Assembly: GCA_031216915.1 (NCBI GenBank) | Contig: CM062296.1 | Span: forward strand, 146,196,840 to 146,260,839 | Origin: Pictodentalium vernedei | Lineage: Eukaryota; Mollusca; Scaphopoda; Dentaliida; Dentaliidae | Length of the DNA: 64,000 nt | Direction of reading: 5' to 3' | Part shown: piece after piece, positions 23,701-35,700 of the stretch | Layout: every line of letters starts with the position of its first letter | Position numbering within the stretch: the stretch's first letter is position 1 | Made by a program: the position numbers and the translations under genes | The notes under the pieces: generated by a model | Databases searched by the model: none | Told to the model about the DNA's origin: nothing | What the model saw: only the letters and a program-made list of their open reading frames with translations

Positions 23701-26700
23701 AATAAGTAACTATGGCGTTGGATCCTCCGAATATCCTTAGATGACAACGGACAATGACATGCTGGTAAACAAACAATAACGCGTTAAGGCAATCTCAATA
23801 TTCTTTTTAATTACTTGTTCTGTGCTCAGGGCTTCGAGGAAACCATTGAGTTCAATGATTCGCGCCACTCGGGAAGAATCGCGTACACAAAAGGCAATTT
23901 GCTGAGACATTTTTGCGGTAATTAAATCTCTTATCACAGTCCATTTAACTGGTTTGAAATTGACGTCACCATAGCCGGTTTCGTCAACAAAGTCGCCAAG
24001 CAGGAGTTTGTTTATATGTTTATGACAACAGACAACGCTCAATGAATGGAGTTTCGTATTCCCACACCAACACATAAAATACCTAGACCGCTGTATTAAG
24101 GGTGGGATTGTTCGGTATTACATACCTGGAATGCTTGCCTTTTCATACCCGTTTGAACAAAATCAATAGACGTGGTGTATTCCCAGCGACCGTTGAGTTG
24201 ATACAGTTAGGGCTAATATAGATTGGACTCGTACAAATGCTAGTTTTTTAAAAATGAAAACCACTCCATAAAAGAATTAATGTTTCACCTCTGATACCCC
24301 CCGGCTACCGGCATTGATTCAGCTCTCCGTCAGGACAATATTACAGACTTTTATTTTCATAGGAGAATATTTTGAACTTTTTCAATTCCTCTTTCAACTT
24401 ACATAATTTTATATATGTTGTTTTTACCAAATAAAGAGTGGGCTGTTGGAGTGAATGTTCGTGTAACAGAAGATGGTGGTTGGCGCATTATTTAGATCTT
24501 TGGTGAGGGAACGAGGGAGACTCTTCTGAACTGTTTCAATGCGGGCCGTAAACGCGTCCTCTTATGTTATGTAAAGAAACCGCGGTGATAGCAGCTGAGT
24601 TATATGGGGCGCCACCCTCAAGAGACTATATATTATTTCTATCCATTCCAAGTACACCGAAGACAGCAAGTGGGACAAATTCATTTACGCTTATGACGAG
24701 GTTCGTTAATAATTTGATCCGGCTTTGAGGGCTGTAGGAATAAAGTGTAACTGATCCCATGCAGTCTGGTGGCCATGTTGCGTCAGCTCAATGACTGCCA
24801 CCACCAGTTCGTTTATACCACTCTTTGTGTATGCATTTCTTGGTAGACTGCCCTTGCAGTGGAAAGTCTCTCGAAGGTTGCAGACATTAAAAAACAAAAA
24901 CCCAAACTATGGAATGTTATAAAGACAATGGAGTATAGTTGTATTGTTTTGGTGTATCGCCTTTGCCAGAAGGTACAGCACGACCGCCGTGGGCTGGTCA
25001 CTCTCCACAGTGGACAATATTAATGAATATTTCCACGGACGCCGTAATATTGGATTCCAAAACTTCAATTACTAAAACAATCATCAAAAATTTAATAAAT
25101 GAAGCACCGGGTACAACCCGGTGCTTCATTAATTAAAATTTTGTTGATGGCGGGTTTTATTACCTGGTAAATGCATGTGTGGACATCACTGTCCACGCGT
25201 GGATTATGACCAGTCCACGGAGACTGTACTGTAAGCCCAATGGGAAATAACAAAAAAAAAATATACAGGAAATGCAGCGAGAAATATAATTTTTTTTCGA
25301 GAGTGTACGCAAATACTTACGATATGGCCTGTGGCTATTTTTTTTCTGTTTGTCGAACAGCGCATTTTTTTTACGGAAATCGTGGTCGATTTTCATTATA
25401 GTTTAACCTGTGTGTGTACTCACATTCCTAAACAGATTGATTGATGTCCGAGAGTACTAATTTCATTTGCGTCATGCCTCCGTTCTCCGTCATGACGAAA
25501 GGGAAACGCGCCGATCGTATCCGACCGATGTGAGAAAATCGTTTTCGAAACATAATATGTTGCCAATAATCATCCCCTGGGCACAAAAACGCGTCATCTG
25601 CAATGCGAAAACGTTGCAGATGTCGCCTTATTGCACTCAATGGATGATAATATATGAGCAGGCCTGGCATTTTCAGGAGAGCGATTTATTCGCTCGCCTA
25701 CTGCTCGCCTTAAAAAAATTAAGGCGGGCAAAAACTAACCCTCCTGGGCTTAGAAACTGATGATTACAGTAACAGCCTATTCACAAAACACACACCTGTT
25801 CAGATCGCTGCTACATGTATGTTAGTGGTGTCTGTAAGACAGCCACACTGCCCCCCCCCCCCACCCCCCGGGCCTTACTGAGGCCCGGAGGTGTGGGAGG
25901 GGCAGTGTAACCGTCTCACAGAGACTACCTTGTTAGCAACACTCAATAAAATGTACAAAGCCCACAAGGCAGAATTCATTAACAGTAAAACTTCATTTTG
26001 CCACTTTTAGTTTTTGTAAGCTTAAGGATAGCTAATAGCTCCCATAGGCCATGAAAGGGGAGCGATTTTTAGCCCTCCTACATTTTAAGAATTCCAGGCC
26101 TGTATGAGAAAACAAACACTGGCTAAGAAGTATATACATTTTAAAAGCCACCAAAGCAGATTAAATACTCTTTAATATGAAAAGAAAAAATCCCAATACG
26201 GCCAGTAGCGGCAAATCTACATCTACATGTAATTAGGTGGGTATATTGCGCCTTGCATGCTGCAAATCGCTCGCGGCTACCTATAGATGCGACCCTTTTA
26301 TACGATTCTTTGCAACTGGCGTGCAGACTACTCACTACGTTTTTGCCGAAATGGTGAAGAGTAGCTGGAAAACAGACGAGAAATCTTCAAGTTTTCAAAC
26401 GGAGACGAGCCGTGGACGATTGCACAGGTTTCTACCACTCGCAGCCTGGGAAAAGCAAATATTTAGGTCAGGGTTAATATGCTCCAATAAACTGATGGAA
26501 TCGCCCAGAAAGCAAAGGGGTGTCATCTTGAAACTTTGTAACAAATAAACCGATCACACAGTGTTTAAGAGAGTCCATTGGGCTCTTTCAGACAAGATGC
26601 ACGTGACTGATTTTCTGGTCCAATATGGACAAAGTAGTGATGTCGAATAGATGAAAGAACAGCAGCTGGGATTTGAAACAAATTTCTGAGGAATGTATGT

Positions 26701-29700
26701 TATATACGTGTTGGTGTTCGTGAACGCAGAGTTGTTATCATACACCAACGCTTACTCATCACGCTGGTGGTATGCGAAACATTCACCAGACATTATATAC
26801 TAAATATTGTACTAATGTTGAGAACAGATAGCAATCATCTCATGTGCTATATATTTTGCACAAACAGCATCGCGTTTCATGGCGGGCAACGAACCCGCAA
26901 GTCATTACTTATCTCGAAGAGAAGTTTTATTCCTTATGGCTGTACTTGTCCAGACATAATAAATCGATTGATGAGGATTGGTCGAAATAAGTAAATAAAG
27001 TTAGCAGTGGGCCGCATGTCGATGAACTTGGTACTGAAATTTATTTTTGATTAGTTAGTTGTATGACGATTGTTGGGTACAATTGGTGCGGGAATGCGTT
27101 GTGGGATGGGGGCAAGTAATTATCTTAATTTTGCTTCTCCGAATACCTACAGTTAAAACTAGAAGTCCTGTCACGAACTGTGCGCTTATCTACATGTAGG
27201 CTTAATTGCGCATAGGAATTGCGCGCAATTGCCACACCAAATGACATCCAAAGCACGGCAGGTTCTCCTGGTTACTCATTGGATGAAACATTGCTTGTGC
27301 GCAGGCCATATGTACAGAATTTGATAGTCTTACTATGATCATAACACGCAGATCGACGGGCTATTTGCGCGCATTTCATGACAGGACTTCTAGTTTTAAC
27401 TGTACAGTACGTGGAGAGTGTATTATCACTAAATCACCCACAGAGTGGGGATTCCACCCAAGCAATACTTGCAAATTTGTTGCAAAGCATAACCAGCACA
27501 AGCAAAGTTTCAGCCATTGGACCTTCGGGTTAAACCCGGAGGTCCATTGGCTGAAACAATGTTTGTGTTTTTTGTCGATATGTACAAAATTTGAAAGTTA
27601 TAGCTTGGGTGATAACTCCACTCCACTGGTGATTTAGTTACAATCCACTCTCCACGTACTGTACTTATGATACCGATTCGTGTAAAGCTCTTCAAAAGAG
27701 CTTTCCGGGACACATTGCCAGAAGGCGGTCAAAATTACAATCAGCGACCACGCTGTTTTTTCTACTGGTTCGTACAGATCGATTATGATAAGAATGCATT
27801 GATGTGTTCGCGCTTCAACAAACTGTCACCAGCCAGACAATGTACACGTACATTTATATAACCGCTGGTAGGCCTATATTTCAGTTAATAAACCACCGGG
27901 CTGAGTCCAAGGTCCATTGATTGAAATTTTTCGTGTGTTTTCTATTTATCAGAGATGTACATGTTTGTAAATACACTCTTATAAAGGAAAGAAAGTGAAA
28001 TCATATTTGCATATTAAAACGGAACATTTTCAAAACCTTTACATCCGAATATAAATAATATCCTGTACGGAATGTATGTATCCTTATTACTTCTCACCAT
28101 AATTTGGTAATTAACATATATAGAGATATCATATATATATACAACAAGGACTAATTGCTTTTGGCGCCATTTTATTTCTTTAAATTTACATGAAAATGGT
28201 CTGAAGGACCATTTTCATGTAAATTTAAAGAAATAAAAAAATGTGTATTCGGGCAAGAAAAATACAGAAATCAGATAAAAAAAAAAAACAGAAAAATCAC
28301 AACCACGTTTTAAAACTATTGCACAGGGTTTGAACATTTGAGATTTATTGTTTGGGTGAAAACTGACTGTAAAGGTGTTTCAGTGGTGAGCAGCATTAGC
28401 GCTTGCCACGTTTTCAAATTTGGCGGACCGCAGTGGGCGAGGACGATTGCTTATCTCAAAGCAGCATGCCTGCAACATGTGACATCACCTCGCGGAGTGC
28501 GTGGGCTATATTATGTATAGTAGGGAACAAGGTTGAACAATGCGTTATATATGATAACAGATTCCTCCATTTGATTACAACTCTTTATTATTCCGACAGA
28601 TGTCACGCTTTACCTTCATGAACTAGCACAGTGAAGGTTGAAATTAGCAGTATAGCATACTTCAATTGAGAAAACTTAAAAAAAAATATCTGTATTTACT
28701 CTTTGTTGATACGTCCCAAAACTTAGAGTGATTATTCGATTAATGCGTCCAAGAATCAGTAGATACATGTACGTCCCAACACTTAGAGTGATTCTTCGAT
28801 TATTGCATTAGGAGAACGAATTGCAACTTGAAATATTGGTATTTCGACATTAGGAAGAGGGTTAAATTGTTTGCCATATACATGTATATCTCATTTCGAT
28901 TGGTATTGTAATGAAAATAAAGTGTATTACTACTAAACACGCTGGGGTGGATATTCCACCCCACCGTGTTTTAGCGAAAGCCCTCTCTTCTCACGATGTC
29001 AGCCGAATCAGTTATTGTGACATAATAAATACACCAGAGTCGAAATATATCGCTTATTCGCTAGGTATTCCGCCAAACAATTTTCTTCCACCAACCTGAC
29101 AATAAATAAACTTAAAGGACTATTTGCAAGATGTTTTCAACAATACATAAAGCATAGACATCTTTGAGATATGATACAACATGTATCAAGCGGCGTAGTA
29201 AATGTTTGTTGTTTGTTGGTGGTTAACGTCACATATTTATGCACCATGGCTAATCTTGACACAACATGGAGATGAAGTCAAGTTTAGTCAATCGTTGATC
29301 TACATGTTGCCCATTTTAGAGGACTCACACCCCAAGCATTGGTGACTGGGTCCTATTTTACTAGTAAAGCGGAACTGGTTTACCACAGTGAACAAGTGCT
29401 GCTTACTTCCTGGGGTTCCCACGGGGAGCGTAGTAAATGAATTGAAAACAATATTTGTAAAAAGTCAGGTCACTTTTAATAGCTGGAACTATGCAAAAAA
29501 TAATTTCGGCCTAGTTGAGGTTCTTAACCCCATGCACACTGATGTAAAAATCTCAAAATTTCAGGCTGGTAATTGTTCCCATGGTGCAACTAGAAATTTA
29601 ATCAATTCTGTTTTGTTTGACAGAGCTCATTGAGCTCTGTCAAACAAGACTGAATTGATTAAATTTCTAGCTGCATTATGGGAATATGGCAACTTGAAAT

Positions 29701-32700
29701 TTTGGTATTTTGACAGTGTGTAGGGGGTTAAAATTGAAAAGCTTTCCACTTGAGATGAACAGAATATATCCGTCTTATTATCAGATTGTAAGCCTTGAAT
29801 ATAAATAATATAACTGTATTATTATAATAATCTCAGCCAGTGGATGTTGTTAGTTAAAAGCATCTTGAAATCAACTCCACCAACGGAGCGTTCAAAAGTC
29901 TAATGGGCGTGTATACTACAATCACAGAAACGCCATCCCCCAAAATGTCTATAAAAATGATTCCCTAACAGATGATAACGATCATACTTTGAAAGTCACA
30001 ACGATGTGACAGTGACATGTACCCGATGATTGTTCGCAACATCATCCCCCTAGTACTGCGTACTACCACATCAACCTTTGTACTGATAGCTGGTATTTTC
30101 TGATCGAATCAGATAACTTGTACTCAGTTTATCAACTCAACAGTAAGGAATGTCATCACGATTAAATATTTACACAAACCTTTTATGTACGTGCTTGTCG
30201 AAATAACTCGAGCACCACATACCATTATTTTCACATGTGAAGTAGTTCTCTATACTGTAGAAAGTAGACCGCCCATCTCGTACAAGGATGAGCTAAGGAC
30301 GGGGGACTGGGGGCACAAGATGGTAGGAAGCCCATGGACATCATCATGAAAAGAATAAATGCTTTGTGAAAACACAAGATGTACAGTACGGCCGCCGTGC
30401 GCTGGTCACGTTCCACGGGTGGACGCCATTCCCACGGACGCAGTAAAACAGGATTCCAAACATTAATTACTGGAATAATCATCAAAAATTTAATTAATGA
30501 AGCACCGGGTACATGTACAATCCGGCGCTTCATTAATTAAAATTTTGTTGATGGTGGTTTTTATTACCCGGTAAATGGATGCGTGGACATCACTGCCCAC
30601 GCGTGGATTATGACCAGTCCACAGCGACTGTACTGCAAGTAGTATGCTCACAAAAACGGCCAGAAAATTGCAATCGGAACGCGATCCGGAATAAATTTTC
30701 TGACCACTTAGCTACTTCCATGAAACTCACCTGTCGAAAAAGAAGTAAAAGAAAACATTTAATCTGGGAAGCTATTTTCTTTTCGCTTTTGTTAACGCGA
30801 TTTTGATTTTGCAGCATTTTATTTAAAAATCTCGACCCACTGGTGTAGGTGTGTCGTGATCGTATCACAATTTGAACGCGAGGAAGACAAGCTTTTATGA
30901 TTAGAGTAATGTAAGCTTATAAACACAAGAAATACATTTATTTCAATCTCCGCCACAACCTGCTTGTTTGCATATATTGGAAAGTTTCCAAAGAGAGTTC
31001 GCCAAAAGATGTCAACAGAGATGGACTCAGTGCAGTCGCCGTGGACTGTTCGTAAACCACGCGAGCGCAGCGATGTCCATGCATGCGTTTACCAGGTAAA
31101 AACATCATCATCAGCAAAATTTTAATTAATGAAGCACCGGGTTTTACCCGGTGCTTCATTAATTAAATTTTTGATGATTATTCCTATAATTAGTGTTTGA
31201 AATCAAGTATTATATAAAAATATTGCTCAACCGTGGAAAGTGACCAGTCCATGGCGGCCGTTCTGTATTACCAACTTCCCATCATACCTTTGGACAGCCT
31301 CAAAGAGACTGAGTCAAAACAACGAGCCGCGCCCTGCTTTAGATTATGACGGATGAAGGTGGAGTAAACTCTTGGGTGGAGCCCATCAACGCAAAACATT
31401 AATTTTAACACACTGCTTTTTGGGGAAACTCCCAACGAGTGTTTGTTATTTGGCTTTCAAGTGTATAACCCGGCAATTGAAAATTTTTAATTATTCATCG
31501 GTGTTCCCCGATTATCGTCTCAACCAGCTAATGGGTGTAATTTCATATGACAAACGCGAAACTGAAAAAACTTTTTGCTTTTAAAATTCAATAATAAAAA
31601 AAAGAAGAAATAAACTATGTAGAAGCAGTGTGTGAAACCTTCCCTTGACAGCTTCAGGAAAAATGTACCTCGGCGCTGTGATTATTTTATACATGTAATC
31701 ATGTATGATAAAATGGATGTATTGTATTCAGCTCATGTTAAGCCCACTCTATAAATTACATAATGTATGCGTCATAATACTCATTATTGTGGTTATTAAC
31801 TTCTTATGTTATCCTGTCCCATGACATAATCCTTCATTGTGCTAACACAGCCCATAAAACATAAAGGTAATGTGACAGGACATTATATAAGTACAATACG
31901 TGGAGAGTGTATTATCACTAAATCACCAACAGAGTGGAGATTCCACCCGAGCAAAAATTGCAAATTTGTTGCAAAGCATAATAATCACAAGCAAAGTTCC
32001 AGCCAATGGACTTATGGGTTGAACCCGGAGGTCCACTGGTTGAAAACAACAATTTTCAGCCAATGGACATCTGAAGGTCGCGCTGAAATATTGCTTTTGT
32101 TTTTTATACTGTAAGTGTCTCTACATATGTATTGACTTTAAAATGTTTGCCTTTGTTAAACTTGCACAACCCGTGGAGTTTGAGTACGACACGTGTTGTG
32201 CAGCGGTGGTGAATTTACAGGTTAACAAATACAAGATGGGTTTCGACCCGAGGGGCCCTGGCTGTCGAAAGAGTCGTTAACCCCCAGTAAATAAATAAAT
32301 AACATGATGGGCTTTTATAGGCAGCCTATTATGGTCTGTGTATCAGCAGCTCCTTTCGTATGCAGGTGTAAACTGTTCCGCCGAAGCTTTACAGTACTGC
32401 GATCACAAACGTGGACAGAAAATTCCGACCGGATCACGGCTTGTTCGCGGTGCGGACGAAATTATCTTTCCGCTTTTCTTCGCGTAGCGCTATAAAATCT
32501 CTCAATGATTCTGAGATGTGGTTAGATTTGTTTTCATTGATGCGGTCTAGATTTAGCAATATTTTATAGCTCATTGTGTTTAAGTGTATCGCTACCTGAT
32601 TGCGATCGGGTGGAGATAAATACCACTTTAGTGACCACAGTACTTTTGGTTGCCCTTGTCTTTGCGTTTGCCATCTACAGTACGTGGAAAGTGGATTGTA

Positions 32701-35700
32701 ACAAAATCACCCGCAGAGTGGAGCTATCACCCAAAGTATCACTTTCAATATGGCTCATTGTGTTCAAGTGTATCGCTACCTGATTGCGATCGGTGGAGAT
32801 AAATACCACTTTAGTGATCACAGTACTGTTGGTTGCCCTTGTCTTTGCGATTGCCATCTACAGTACGTGGAGAGTGGATTGTAACAAAATCACCCGCAGA
32901 GTGGAGCTATCACCCAAAGTATCACTTTCAAATTCTGCACATGTGGACAAAAAAACACACACAAGCAATGTTTCATCCAATGGACCTCCGGGTTTAACCC
33001 GGAGGTCCATTGGCTGGAACTTTGTGCTTGTTGTGGTTTGTTACAAATCTGCAATTATTGCTTGGGTGGAATCGCCACACCGCGGGTGATTTAGTGATAA
33101 TACACTCTCCACGTACTCTATATCAGTGTAATACTCACCATAGAAGTCAACGTAAACTGTATCCTTCAAGAATGCTCCGGAACCAAAATCTATCAGTTTC
33201 AATTGTCCGGTTTTTAAATCCACCAGTATATTCTCGTCTTTGAGATCCCGGTGAATTACGCCCGCTCGTTGAATATTTATTACAATGTCAAGTATTTGCC
33301 TGAAGAAATCGCGACACAAGTCCTCTTTCAAGGCTCCTTTTTCGGTGATATAGTCAAAGAGATCTTTAACAGGTTCTGGCTTCTCCATGACAATGATAAA
33401 ACTGTCTGGTCTAACATAGAAGTCCAACATTTTGATGACACCTGGTATATGTTGTACTTTTTGAAGAAGACATATTTCCATCGGCATCGGCTGTCCGTTT
33501 AGCTGTAAAGAATAAGATGACAATAAATTGATGCGAGTCGTATAAACAGGATTTTAAATTTAACCCTTTCCTTTCCAATGGACTGAAATTATGTATTTTA
33601 TAAAATATAACATAAAAATATCATTTGCATATTTCTCAAACTTCTATCATTAATTTAAAAACATTTCTCATACTCAAGATGGTTTTCAGTCTTTGTACCC
33701 TCATCAAAATAGTAATAATAAGCCTCCACATTTCTAGGCTGCCGTTTGCTACACGTATAGCTGGATTCCACATATTGGCGTGGAGCGCTAGAGAATAATT
33801 CTGAAGATATGTACCCAAAGTTGTAAGCAGTGATGTTTTCCGAAATCAATTAGTGGAGGGACGGCCTGCGTTGGCCGTCACTGCGCGTTGGGCGCCCGTT
33901 CGGAACGGGCGCACAACGTGTAGCTATGGCTAACGTGGGACGCGTCGGTGGGAGGAAGTGCCCCCTCTCGATGTTATAGGGGTGGGGTGGGTCCACCTTC
34001 GGGGTAATTTAGTACTCACAACTCTTCGAAAGAAGTGGCCATTGTCATATGTGCCGGGAGTGGGCTACATACAGACAAAATGGGATAAGTGTGGCTGGCA
34101 AGATAGCTGAGTTCTCTTTGTGTTGAATATTCTTGAAGATCAAGACATTTCGGGTGTTGGAATCAAAGTGGAACGGAGTACCCCCTCAGAGTAAAGTAGG
34201 GAAACGCCCCCACGCCACGCGTTCTCCCGTGAAAGCATCGCTTCTAGTATATCTGGTTAAGTGAAAAGGGAATATTCGGAAATGAGGTGTATTTTCATGA
34301 ATCGTAGAATAGGGGTGATGGCAGCCCCTTGTCAAACACGATTAGGGGACGACATTTGCAAACAAATTCTTCTCAAAATATTATAATTTTATGCCTAAAA
34401 TACATAGCTTATGACCCCTCCCTCCTTGGGATGATCTCAACGAGATCGTTCCAATGAGTGGTCATAAGCTACCTTTGGGAGACAAAAACTAAAAACAATT
34501 TTTCAATTTGAAAGGCGACTTTTGTGAATATCGATAATCCTAAAAAGGTGAACTGGGATGATCTGTGAACTTTATCTTCATGCATTTGTAGGAAAAGAAC
34601 ACGCTCACTCACAGTGGTCTATATGTACAACCGAGTGGACTTTGAACACCTTGTGAAATACTGATGACTTTTGAACAGTTCTGCGAAAGGAATCTACGAG
34701 GAAGCAAAACGCCAAAAATTTTGGCTGAAACCTCTTGAGGTTCAATAAAAAATATTAAACTCACCTGTCCCCACTCTGATACTTTTTCTTTGGCGATGTG
34801 TTTGATAGCTACCTGGAAGATAGAAAAGGATAGAAATGGTGAATGAACAGCTGTGACCATGATAACCTCTTTCAAAAAAGGACAATAACGGTTAACTGAG
34901 AGGAACTTACTAAGAATCCCAATTTCCAACACGCACATACAGTACAGTCGCCATCAACAAAATTTTCATGATTATTCCTGTAATTAATGTTTGGAATCCA
35001 ATATTACGACGTCCGTGGAAATATTGTCCACCGTGGAATGTGACCAGCCCATTGCGGCCACACTGTATGTAATAGAATTCGACACCATATGCCCTGTGTC
35101 TGACAGTACCAGTACGAAATGGGTGGTTAGTAAGTCGATCGAATCACTCACGGGGATTGGGATTGGAAGTACGCCCATATGCTCACTTAGCATATGAATT
35201 CTACTGAAACAGATTTCAGTTGATGGACCACCTGGTTCCACCCGGTGGTCCATAAGCTGAAATATGTATATTGGAAATGGGATTCTTCCTACCCCCACAC
35301 TGTTCTTGTTCAGATGGGCGACAAGTCTTCCAATGTCTCTTTGGAAAGTTCACCAAATCTCTCCGAAGAAGTGTAATTTCAGTATTAATAACTGAAACTA
35401 TGGTTCCCATATGGCAGCCAATAATTTCTTAGGGATTTCATTATGATGCCAATCTGCAGATGATGTGGACAGCTAAATCCCGATTAGGTCACTGATTTGA
35501 AAAAAATGGTGTTTGATGAAAATGCAGTTGTGATTAGCTGCCAGTTGTTAAACTATTTTCTCGAGTTTTTCGGTTTTGGAAAGAAAAATGAATTTGTAAT
35601 CGAATGTAAAGTGGTATATTTTGCGCAGAAGTACATGTAATTTGAAGTAGAAAATCTTTCAACTTACTGGCAAATTGTCTCTTCGTCTGATGCCGCAATA

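Larger units (their letters stand above)
22119..33138 (-). other. PIM intron 4, about 11 kb, filled with mobile elements
   Basis: Intron between exons 4 and 5. On either strand it contains a SINE (23361-23704), TA-flanked MITEs of families B, C and D, a TTAA MITE, a C-rich element with a 6-bp target duplication, small hairpins and a 184-bp tandem duplication. No other recognisable coding exon was found. One 112-codon open frame on the minus strand (24075-23737) remains unexplained. Confidence 0.85.

Noticed and set aside
33251..33502. Plus-strand open frame of 83 codons
   Set aside because: Shadow of PIM exon 4 on the opposite strand.
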